Counted from the stretch's first letter, positions 1 to 5,101 are shown. The stretch: 5,101 nucleotides of DNA from an uncultured Collinsella sp. (GCA_902388545.1 CABMPS010000152.1:1-5101); one strand, 5' to 3'. Notes: generated by a model not told the origin, from the sequence alone. A program made the numbers and translations.

Positions 1-55
1 GAACTTCTGACCTCTTCCGTGTCAGGGAAGCGCTCTCCCCCTGAGCTAAACGCCC
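1..55 (-). tRNA. tRNA-Val (anticodon GAC), 5' part, truncated by window edge
   Basis: Read on the minus strand, the first 55 nucleotides of a tRNA are present. In order they are a 7-nt acceptor strand GGGCGTT, the TA linker, D-stem GCTC/GAGC around a 7-nt loop, a 5-bp anticodon stem CTTCC/GGAAG around loop CTGACAC, a 5-nt variable region, a T-stem strand AGAAG and the first TTC of the T-loop. The anticodon GAC (plus-strand 21-23) reads valine codons GUC and GUU. The 3' part of the T-arm and the acceptor 3' strand lie left of the window, so acceptor pairing cannot be checked. The 5' end at 55 is set by counting nine nucleotides back from the D-stem. It is transcribed away from the protein operon. 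Confidence 0.92.
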
Positions 56-63
56 GATCAAGG

Positions 64-79
64 GTGCGCGAGTGCGCAC
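64..79 (-). other. Stem-loop in the tRNA-Val leader
   Basis: A perfect 6-bp stem GTGCGC / GCGCAC closes a 4-nt loop (64-69, 70-73, 74-79). It sits between the predicted transcription start and the tRNA 5' end, so nearly the whole leader would fold into it. No T-tract follows on either strand, so it is not a conventional terminator. It could affect RNase P access or protect the primary transcript; this is speculation. Confidence 0.5.
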
Positions 80-84
80 GGAAT

Positions 85-113
85 AATATAACGGAGCTCC
101 CACCCAGTGGCAA
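85..113 (-). promoter_or_regulatory. Promoter of the tRNA-Val gene
   Basis: On the minus strand a -35 box TTGCCA (plus 108-113) is followed after exactly 17 bp by a -10 box TATATT (plus 85-90), close to the housekeeping sigma-70/SigA consensus. An A/T run just upstream (about 117-130, TTTTTAAAAA at 121-130) could act as an UP element, which fits a stable-RNA gene. The predicted start is near position 78-79, giving a leader of about 23 nt before the tRNA 5' end. The boxes are read by eye; the start site is inferred. Confidence 0.8.
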
Positions 114-130
114 GAACTATTTTTTAAAAA

Positions 131-285
131 GCGGCGATTTGCGACCCTCTCCGTCTCGATGCGGCGCGAACAGCACACGAAAAGTCGCGTTTGTACCCCC
201 GATGAACTGCACGTTCGCGTAAAATAACTCCATTATGGGCAAATGATGTCCAGGCGGTTTACAACACGGCATCTGGGGGAGGGGC
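131..285 (+). promoter_or_regulatory. Upstream control region of the operon
   Basis: This non-coding stretch separates the tRNA promoter from the first operon gene and must hold the operon promoter unless the genes are read only from elsewhere. The best candidate is TGCACG (208-213), 17 bp, CATTAT (231-236), but it matches consensus weakly. An alternative -10 TAAAAT (220-225) has no good -35. An inverted pair CGCGAAC (165-171) and GTTCGCG (213-219), and a direct repeat TCGCGT at 185-190 and 215-220 (30 bp apart), could be operator half-sites. No riboswitch or terminator fold was recognised. Confidence 0.3.
275..284 (+). promoter_or_regulatory. Ribosome binding site of first operon gene
   Basis: A G-rich run GGGGGAGGGG ends one base before the ATG at 286. 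The core GGAGG (278-282) leaves only 3 nt to the start, while GGGGGA (275-280) leaves 5. This is tight, but no other initiation codon fits better; the next in-frame ATG (325) would cut into the basic N-region of the signal sequence. Confidence 0.6.
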
Positions 286-1170
286 ATGTCGGACGCGCGT
301 TCGCTGCAAAAACAGTTCAATCGCATGCTCGCCACGTTGCTGGTGGCGCTTGCTGCTGCCGGAGCCGTAACGTATGCCTGGTACATCTATAACGCCAACC
401 GCCACATAACCGACGTCAAGATGGCGGCGGGCACGGGCGTGACCTTCCTTATCTCCAACGAGTACGACGGCGAATACAAAACCAACGCCGGCCTGAGCTT
501 TACGGGTCTGCTCGATCCCGTCTCGACCGACAACGTGCTCAACGGCTTTCAAAAGGTAACGGGCTTTACCGGTGGAACCACCCAGGACTCGCTCTTTGCC
601 AACATGTTTGGTGCCGCCGAGCATTCCGACTACTACAAGACTTCCCTGTACCTGGCCACCAACTCGGCCGCGACCGACGTGTACCTGTCGGGTATCGACT
701 TTACCGAGCAGGATCCGGCAAACCCCATCTCAACCGCCCTGCGCGTGGGACTGGTTACCTATGCGTCAGGGCAGGGCGATACCGTGACGGGCCAGTACGT
801 CTTTGAGGTCTCGGGCGAGCACAATCCCCAGGCGCGCTACAACACGCTCGACGGCAAGGATGCCGGCGAGAGCGAGCAGAACCACCGGGTGCTCGACAGC
901 ACCCGCTCCGATGGCGCCACGGTTCATTTTGACCAGCTGACCAGCGCTAACTTCTGCGACTATAACGAAGACACCGGTGTCGTGAGCCTCAAGGAGGCCA
1001 CGACCAAGATCTGCAGCCTGCCCGCCGCGGCCGAGGGCGCCAATCGCAGCACGCCCGTGCGCGTGGATGTGTACGTGTGGCTGGAAGGCTGCGACCCCGA
1101 CTGCACCAACAACCTGGCCGCCACCAGCCTGCAATCGCTGGCGCTGCGCTTTGCCGGTAAGCGTTCGTAA
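286..1170 (+). CDS. SipW-dependent-type exported protein, paralogue 1
   Basis: A 294-residue exported protein of the TasA/CalY-like, alternate-signal class. Residues 1-13 are charged, 14-31 hydrophobic, and the signal ends with V-T-Y-A-W-Y (28-33), matching the T-x-A-x-F pattern of SipW-cleaved precursors. Cleavage after Ala31 is plausible. The secreted part carries the family motifs in order: LLDPVSTDN (75-83), SLYLATNSAATDVYL (120-134), ALRVGL (151-156), YVFEVSG (171-177), and a C-terminal block WLEGCDPDC (265-273) followed by a hydrophobic strand. Four cysteines are present, two in the C-x3-C of the last motif. There is no LPxTG or other C-terminal anchor, so the product is likely released or polymerised outside. 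It is first in the operon, 11 nt from the next paralogue. Its signal is atypical in having Y-I-Y instead of F-[ST]-x after the Trp. The precise function is unknown; subunit or minor component of an extracellular fibre is inference. Confidence 0.85.
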   Translation: MSDARSLQKQFNRMLATLLVALAAAGAVTYAWYIYNANRHITDVKMAAGTGVTFLISNEYDGEYKTNAGLSFTGLLDPVSTDNVLNGFQKVTGFTGGTTQDSLFANMFGAAEHSDYYKTSLYLATNSAATDVYLSGIDFTEQDPANPISTALRVGLVTYASGQGDTVTGQYVFEVSGEHNPQARYNTLDGKDAGESEQNHRVLDSTRSDGATVHFDQLTSANFCDYNEDTGVVSLKEATTKICSLPAAAEGANRSTPVRVDVYVWLEGCDPDCTNNLAATSLQSLALRFAGKRS

Positions 1171-1181
1171 GGGGGCCAGGG

Positions 1182-2018
1182 ATGAGTGCATCGAACATCA
1201 AAGATATCCTAATCTCGCGTCGTCGCATGGTTGCCGCGGCCGCATGGATGTTGGTGCTGGTAGCCGCCCTGAGCGCCGCCACCTACGCCTGGTTTAGCAA
1301 CTCGCGCTACACCAACGTGACCCCCGTGGCGCACGCGGTAAGCGACGAGGGTTCCGACCTGCAGATTGGCCTTTCGGCCAACGGGCCCTGGGACACAACG
1401 GCCACACTTGCCGCCGCCGACAAGACGCTCTATCCCATCTCGACGTCAGACCTTTCCCGCTTTTGGCGCGGCACGTTCCAAAACGCCGCGGGTATCACGA
1501 CCGACTACGCCGACTGCACCGCGCAGCTGGATGACTACGCCCTTTCGGGCACGCTGTACCTTAAGGGCAGCGACAGTGCGCTCAACGTGTACCTGTACCA
1601 GGGCCAGATGGGCATGACGAGCGACCCGCAGCTGCTGGCCGCACTGCGCCTGGGCTTGGTGATCACGACTGCGTCGGGCACGCAAACGCATATCTTTACC
1701 TGTGACGACTTGGGCAATACCGCAGGCGCCACCAACAGGCGCACCACGGCGCAGGACGGCGCGGTCGTAGCGGGTGCCGCCTCGGGCTGGAGCTACACCG
1801 CCGACCCGGCCCGCGCTATTAGTTCTTACAGCATGGATGGCACCGGTGACACGCCCACGCCGCGCGCGGGCGCCACGCCCATCTGCACGCTGGCCGCCAA
1901 CGAGGTGGCAAGCGTTCGCTACGTTGTATACATGGAAGGCTGCGACGCCAATTGCATCGACGAGGCCCAGGCCCGCGATGTGGTGCTGCAGCTTGCCTTT
2001 GCTGCGGCCAAGGCGTAA
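1182..2018 (+). CDS. SipW-dependent-type exported protein, paralogue 2
   Basis: A 278-residue paralogue of the preceding gene. The N-terminus has a basic stretch SRRRM (12-16), a hydrophobic core (about 17-33) and the signal end T-Y-A-W-F-S-N (34-40), the most canonical SipW-type ending in the set. Motifs follow in the same order as in paralogue 1: LYPISTSDL (83-91), GTLYLKGSDSALNVYL (123-138), ALRLGL (154-159), HIFTCDD, PICTLAANE, and YMEGCDANC (250-258) before the final strand. Five cysteines are present. The C-x3-C pair and the Cys of the I-C-[ST]-L motif align with those of paralogue 1, so these two are the closest pair. The ATG at 1182 is preceded by GGGGG (1171-1175) at a 6-nt spacing, directly after the stop of paralogue 1. 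Probably secreted or surface-assembled after cleavage by the operon's signal peptidase; the exact role is unknown. Confidence 0.85.
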   Translation: MSASNIKDILISRRRMVAAAAWMLVLVAALSAATYAWFSNSRYTNVTPVAHAVSDEGSDLQIGLSANGPWDTTATLAAADKTLYPISTSDLSRFWRGTFQNAAGITTDYADCTAQLDDYALSGTLYLKGSDSALNVYLYQGQMGMTSDPQLLAALRLGLVITTASGTQTHIFTCDDLGNTAGATNRRTTAQDGAVVAGAASGWSYTADPARAISSYSMDGTGDTPTPRAGATPICTLAANEVASVRYVVYMEGCDANCIDEAQARDVVLQLAFAAAKA

Positions 2019-2026
2019 GGGGGCGA
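2019..2026 (+). promoter_or_regulatory. Ribosome binding site deciding a GTG start
   Basis: GGGGGCGA follows the stop of paralogue 2 and lies 5-8 nt before GTG at 2032. The same stop-then-GGGGG arrangement precedes paralogue 2. The in-frame ATG at 2050 has no comparable site, so the GTG start is preferred and the upstream open frame is read as a shadow of paralogue 2. Confidence 0.65.
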
Positions 2027-2031
2027 GCGAC

Positions 2032-3018
2032 GTGAAAGATCAGAAGCGCATGCCAGCAGATAGCTGCGAGGCCAAAACCCAGAGCGAGAGCCCCGCGGTT
2101 CCCTCCAGCGTAGCCGCCAAGTGCCAGGTCCTCGAGGGCGCTGCCGCCCGCCGTCACTCCCGTCGCGCGCGTGCCTACATCGCGCTCGTTATGGTGGCGC
2201 TCGCCGCCACTTTGGGCGTCGCGACCTACGCCTGGTTTACCAACAACATGAAGGTCAACACCAACTCGGTGAGCGTGCGCAGCGACACGTCCAAGCTGGT
2301 GCTAGAGCTGGGCGATGCCGATCACGGCAGCTGGACGCAGCAGGGCGACGTTTCCCTGACTTCCAGCGCGAATGGCGCCGTGACGCTCTACCCGGTCTCG
2401 ACCTTTGACCTCAACGGCTTTGCGGCCTGCGCGCAAAATAACTCAGCCGGCGATGCCACGGTGTTTGAGCAGGCAAAAGACAACGGCTCCGCGTTCTACC
2501 ACGGTTGGATCGACCTGCGCCCCACCATCACGGGCACGGGCGCCAGCAAGGTTAAGGGCAAGGTGAGCCTGTATCTGGCCGAATCGCTGGTCCCGCAGGG
2601 CGCCAACGCCGAGCTGCTGCGCGCGGCCCGCGTGGGCATCAAGATCTCGAGCGGCAACCAGGTGCTCGCCACCAACATCTTTGAGCTCGACAGTTCCGAC
2701 AGCGGCCATCGCGGCGAGCATCCCACGACCGCGCCTGCGGGCCTGGCGGGCTACGCCGATGGCATGCTGCTGGGCTGGCAAAACGGCCAGCTCGCTTGCG
2801 GTGCCAACGTGACGCAGGACCCTGCCGCCTTTACGTTGGACACGAGCGAGACGGCCACGCGCCCGCAAAACGCGCTCGCCACGCTGGGGCTTGGCCAGAC
2901 CTATCGTTTGGACATCTATTACTACATCGAGGGCACCGACCCCGATAGCGCCGACTATCTGTATCAGGATCCGGGCACCTTGCACCTGGCGCTCTTTGCG
3001 ACCTTGGACGGTGAGTAG
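2032..3018 (+). CDS. SipW-dependent-type exported protein, paralogue 3
   Basis: A 328-residue paralogue, the longest of the four. The frame is open from far upstream, inside paralogue 2, but the GTG at 2032 with its ribosome site is the sensible start. A hydrophilic N-region of about 48 residues, with two cysteines (12, 31) and a basic cluster RRHSRRAR (40-47), precedes the hydrophobic core (49-64) and the signal end T-Y-A-W-F-T-N (65-71). The exported part has LYPVSTFDL (119-127), VSLYLAESL (178-186), AARVGIK (198-204), NIFELDSSD, and the C-terminal block YIEGTDPDS (298-306). Here both cysteines of the C-x3-C seen in paralogues 1 and 2 are replaced (T and S), while the acidic D-P-D is kept. 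It lies 13 nt after paralogue 2 and 2 nt before paralogue 4. Sixteen bases at the signal end (2224-2239) are identical to those at 1281-1296 in paralogue 2, in line with duplication or strong constraint. Confidence 0.83.
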   Translation: MKDQKRMPADSCEAKTQSESPAVPSSVAAKCQVLEGAAARRHSRRARAYIALVMVALAATLGVATYAWFTNNMKVNTNSVSVRSDTSKLVLELGDADHGSWTQQGDVSLTSSANGAVTLYPVSTFDLNGFAACAQNNSAGDATVFEQAKDNGSAFYHGWIDLRPTITGTGASKVKGKVSLYLAESLVPQGANAELLRAARVGIKISSGNQVLATNIFELDSSDSGHRGEHPTTAPAGLAGYADGMLLGWQNGQLACGANVTQDPAAFTLDTSETATRPQNALATLGLGQTYRLDIYYYIEGTDPDSADYLYQDPGTLHLALFATLDGE

Positions 3019-3020
3019 CA

Positions 3021-3818
3021 ATGGCACACGTCACGCCCGACAACCGCCGCCCGACCACCGGCGCTCCGGTTGCCGCGCCCACCGATATCGACCTGCGCCG
3101 CAAGCTCACTACCACCGTGGTGCTGGTGCTGTTTGCGCTGGTGGCGATAGCCATGGCAACCTTTGCCTGGTTTTCTATCGCCGATAGCGCCAAGACCCGC
3201 ATGCTCATGATCGACGCCAACGCCGACGGCTCGCTGCGTTTTGACCTGGACGGGCATGCCGCGTTCGACGAATACGTGCACAGCCTGGGTTTTGATCAGA
3301 TCTCGGCGCGCATTGCCAGCGAAAAGGGCGTGGACATCGACGCGTCCAAGCTCAAGCCCGTCACCACGAGCGACTACCAGACCTTCACCTTCGAGGACGG
3401 CTCCACCGCCGATCCCGCCACCGGCGCCTACCTGGAGTTTACGCTGCACTTTATGAGCAGTACGGACCTGCGCGTTCGCCTGACCGGGCAGGATGGCGAC
3501 GGCGGCGTGCCCGGCACGCGGTTTAGCTCCGATACACAGGGCATGGCCAGTGCCATGCGTATGAGCTTTACCGCCGATGGTCGAACGTGGGTCTACAACC
3601 CTAACGGGGGCGGCGGTTCATCTGGCTCGGCCACCGTCTTTGGGCTCGACTCGGGTGCTGCCACCGCGGCCAGCGACATGTTCGACCTGATAACAGAAAC
3701 GGACAAGCCGGTAACCGTTCGCATATGGCTCGAGGGAACGGACCCAAATTGCACTAATATGCTAAAGGGGGCTAACTATTCGGTATCGATGCGCTTCGAG
3801 GGCATCGAGGAACAGTAG
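3021..3818 (+). CDS. SipW-dependent-type exported protein, paralogue 4
   Basis: A 265-residue, more diverged member. Residues 1-28 are hydrophilic and basic near the end (RRK at 26-28), 29-46 hydrophobic, and the signal ends T-F-A-W-F-S (47-52). Recognisable family motifs are LKPVTTSDY (111-119), FTLHFMSSTDLRVRL (140-154), AMRMSF (178-183), TVFGLDSG (205-212), and WLEGTDPNC (236-244) with the final strand. Only one cysteine remains (244). A flexible G-G-G-G-S-S-G segment (196-202) interrupts the domain before the TVFGLDSG strand. The ATG at 3021 lies 2 nt after the stop of paralogue 3, with GGTGAG (3010-3015) inside the end of that gene as the likely ribosome site, so translation is probably coupled. 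Last of the four substrates and followed by a 60-bp gap. Substrate of the operon's signal peptidase by inference. Confidence 0.82.
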   Translation: MAHVTPDNRRPTTGAPVAAPTDIDLRRKLTTTVVLVLFALVAIAMATFAWFSIADSAKTRMLMIDANADGSLRFDLDGHAAFDEYVHSLGFDQISARIASEKGVDIDASKLKPVTTSDYQTFTFEDGSTADPATGAYLEFTLHFMSSTDLRVRLTGQDGDGGVPGTRFSSDTQGMASAMRMSFTADGRTWVYNPNGGGGSSGSATVFGLDSGAATAASDMFDLITETDKPVTVRIWLEGTDPNCTNMLKGANYSVSMRFEGIEEQ

Positions 3819-3821
3819 ATA

Positions 3822-3846
3822 TGCACGGCGGCCACCGGGCCGCGCA
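3822..3846 (+). other. GC-rich hairpin between substrate genes and peptidase gene
   Basis: A perfect 6-bp stem GCGGCC / GGCCGC closes loop ACCG (3828-3843). It can be extended by TGC / GCA (3822-3824 with 3844-3846) across a 3-nt bulge on the 5' side. It begins 4 nt after the stop of paralogue 4. No T-run follows, so full intrinsic termination is unlikely. It could be a processing or stability element setting the ratio of substrates to peptidase; this is inference. Confidence 0.5.
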
Positions 3847-3878
3847 CGACCTAGACAGACACGGTAGTAAGGGACATC

Positions 3879-4625
3879 ATGCAATCTGTTAAAAAAGTCG
3901 CATCCATCGCGCTGAGCGTCGTCATGTGGATCATCATCCTGGTGGCGGCCCTGTATGCGTTTACCACGCTCGCCACGCGCGAGGACGGCAGCGTCTCTGA
4001 CATCGCCGGCTTCACCCCGCTCGCCGTGCAGTCCGACTCCATGGCTCCCACGTTTAACAAGGGCGACCTCATCGTCATCAAAAAGTGCGACACCTCCAAG
4101 CTCGAGGTGGGCGACATCGTGACGTTCCATACCATCATCGACAACGAGTACGCGCTCAACACGCACCGCATCGCCGCCATCGACGAGGTCAACGGCATGC
4201 GCAGCTTTACCACCAAGGGCGATAACAACGACGTGGCCGATACGCACATCATCAGCGACGGCGACATCGTGGGCAAATACGTGTTTGCACTGCCGCAGAT
4301 GGGCAAGGTCATGGACTTCCTGTCCAGCTCCATGGGCTTCCTCATTGTGATCGTGCTGCCCATGCTGCTGTTCTTTATCTACCAGGTGTATCACCTCATC
4401 GTGGTGGGCATGAACCTCAAGCGCGCTATGGCCGAGGAGGACCGCCTGGCCGCCGCGGCTGCCATCGTGGACGCCGAGGGCAAGGGTGACACTACCGTCA
4501 CGGCCGATAACGCCGCCGAGCAGCTTGCCCAGGCCGAGGCCAAGCTCGAGGAAGCTCGTCGTTTAAAGGCCGAGGCCGAGGCGGCGATGAACGCGACCAA
4601 GCAGGAGGGTACCGACGGTGAGTGA
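3879..4625 (+). CDS. sipW: Signal peptidase I, SipW/ER type, with coiled-coil tail
   Basis: A 248-residue membrane serine protease of family S26 that removes signal peptides on the outer face of the cytoplasmic membrane. An N-terminal membrane segment (about 7-30) is followed by the catalytic domain: box SDSMAP with nucleophile Ser54, the strand GDLIVIKK (62-69), VGDIVTFH (77-84), NTHRI with His96, and KGDNND with Asp115. Histidine in place of the lysine of LepB-type enzymes marks the archaeal/ER/SipW subtype, which in Bacillus processes TasA and TapA. A second membrane segment lies at 152-176. After it comes a cytosolic tail of about 70 residues rich in Ala, Glu and Lys, with a predicted coiled coil near 212-238, beyond the usual family length as I know it. 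The start ATG has AAGGGA (3869-3874) 4 nt upstream. It lies downstream of four SipW-type precursors, its likely substrates. The gene symbol reflects family membership, not proven orthology. Confidence 0.93.
   Translation: MQSVKKVASIALSVVMWIIILVAALYAFTTLATREDGSVSDIAGFTPLAVQSDSMAPTFNKGDLIVIKKCDTSKLEVGDIVTFHTIIDNEYALNTHRIAAIDEVNGMRSFTTKGDNNDVADTHIISDGDIVGKYVFALPQMGKVMDFLSSSMGFLIVIVLPMLLFFIYQVYHLIVVGMNLKRAMAEEDRLAAAAAIVDAEGKGDTTVTADNAAEQLAQAEAKLEEARRLKAEAEAAMNATKQEGTDGE
4603..4609 (+). promoter_or_regulatory. Ribosome binding site for the overlapping last gene
   Basis: AGGAGGG, the strongest Shine-Dalgarno match in the window, lies inside the end of the peptidase gene, 8 nt before GTG at 4618. 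It selects that GTG over the overlapping out-of-frame GTG at 4622. Confidence 0.8.
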
Positions 4626-5101
4626 GTTTCTGGGATTTGCCTGGGAGCTGCTGGCAAAGGTTGTCTACAACGTCGTTGCCGTTGTGAGCTCCATCCTTAA
4701 CCTGCTGGTGTTTGGCTGGGTTGAGTACTTCAACATCTTTATGACCTACTTCACCACGTTTGACCTGGTGGGCAAGATCGGCGCGGTCATTCTGTTTGCC
4801 ATGCTCATCGCAGTCCCCGTGCTGATTGTGGCCATCCTGATCCACCACTACCGCATCAACCGTCGCCTGCATCGCGACGACACGTCCAACAAGGCGCTCT
4901 ATCGCGAGATCGGCCGCCTGAACAAGCAGGTGCTCGACCTCATGGACGAGAAGAACAAGCTGCTGGCGCTCAAGGTCAATGCCATGGGCGGCACCAAGCA
5001 GATTCCGTACGTGGGCGCCTCGGCCCTGGCCGACGACCATCTGCCCACGGTGGGCAACGTGGTGGGCGCCGCCGCGGGCGCCGGTGCGGCTGCTGGCGAG
5101 G
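4618..5101 (+). CDS. Membrane protein with coiled coil, unrecognised, 3' end outside window
   Basis: The frame is open from GTG 4618 to the window edge, giving 161 residues of an incomplete protein. It overlaps the end of the peptidase gene by 8 bp and has an excellent ribosome site, so the two are translationally coupled and probably made in similar amounts. A hydrophobic, aromatic-rich N-terminal part (about 10-45) may hold a membrane or interfacial helix, and a clear membrane segment lies at about 53-76. This is followed by a basic stretch (HHYRINRRLHR, 76-86), a likely coiled coil with heptad-like leucines (about 93-121), and a Gly/Ala-rich low-complexity run (145-160). The positive residues after the membrane segment suggest the coiled coil is cytosolic, on the same side as the peptidase tail. 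I do not recognise the family. A scaffold or assembly partner of the peptidase is a guess from context. Confidence 0.82.
   Translation, partial: MSEFLGFAWELLAKVVYNVVAVVSSILNLLVFGWVEYFNIFMTYFTTFDLVGKIGAVILFAMLIAVPVLIVAILIHHYRINRRLHRDDTSNKALYREIGRLNKQVLDLMDEKNKLLALKVNAMGGTKQIPYVGASALADDHLPTVGNVVGAAAGAGAAAGE

Noticed and set aside
19..222. Small plus-strand open frame across the tRNA and its promoter
   Set aside because: It overlaps the tRNA gene on the other strand and its promoter, has no ribosome site, and its translation looks like no protein.
1..285. tRNA-linked genomic island or attachment site
   Set aside because: The operon faces the 5' end of the tRNA, not the 3' end where integrases usually act. 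No integrase, transposase or repeated tRNA end is visible.
1259..1299. Tat signal peptide or lipoprotein signal in the exported proteins
   Set aside because: The RRR in paralogue 2 lacks the Tat consensus context, and no lipobox Cys follows any of the hydrophobic segments. The T-Y-A-W-F ending fits the SipW type better.
1774..2031. Upstream extension of paralogue 3 to an ATG at 1774
   Set aside because: The extra 86 codons overlap paralogue 2 and give an Arg/Pro-rich out-of-frame translation. The GTG at 2032 has a ribosome site and follows the stop of paralogue 2.
2443..3027. Long minus-strand open frame (194 residues) opposite paralogue 3
   Set aside because: It lies wholly opposite a gene with a clear signal sequence and family motifs. 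Its protein has no recognisable features, and long antisense frames are expected from GC-rich codon use.
3822..3846. Intrinsic terminator after the fourth substrate gene
   Set aside because: The hairpin is strong, but it is followed by a mixed sequence without a T-run, and the next gene is close and in the same direction.
3762..4394. Minus-strand open frame of 210 residues opposite the signal peptidase
   Set aside because: His/Asp/Val-rich composition typical of an antisense shadow of a GC-rich gene. The plus strand encodes a clear S26 catalytic domain there.

Overview
The window is high-GC, short-intergenic bacterial DNA. It holds the 5' part of a tRNA-Val gene on the minus strand and, divergent from it, a plus-strand operon of six genes running off the right edge. 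Overall composition, the use of GTG starts and the protein style suggest an actinobacterial genome, most likely a Coriobacteriia member such as Collinsella. This is inference; nothing in the window proves the taxon.

Layout. Positions 1-55 are tRNA-Val(GAC), minus strand, cut by the left edge. It has a strong promoter at 85-113 (TTGCCA, 17 bp, TATATT) and a short stem-loop in its leader. Positions 56-285 are the intergenic control region shared with the operon. Four consecutive genes (286-1170, 1182-2018, 2032-3018, 3021-3818) encode diverged paralogues. Each has a positively charged N-terminus, one hydrophobic segment ending in T-[YF]-A-W-[FY] (the hallmark of SipW-dependent, TasA/CalY-like signal peptides), and a secreted domain with the same ordered motifs: L-x-P-[VI]-[ST]-T, an L-Y-L-type strand, A-x-R-[VLM]-[GS], and a C-terminal E-G-[CT]-D block. 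After a 60-bp gap with a GC-rich hairpin come a SipW/ER-type signal peptidase I (3879-4625; Ser54, His96, Asp115) with an unusual cytosolic coiled-coil tail, and an overlapping membrane/coiled-coil protein (4618 to beyond the window).

How it may work. The peptidase is the obvious processing enzyme for the four upstream precursors, which would be released or assembled outside the membrane. By analogy with tapA-sipW-tasA of Bacillus subtilis, the locus may build an extracellular fibre or surface layer. It differs in having four paralogous substrates, a tailed peptidase, and an unrecognised membrane partner translationally coupled to the peptidase. No sortase motif, adaptor like TapA, transposase or CRISPR is visible. 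The signal peptidase and the shared signals are well supported; the fibre role is inference.
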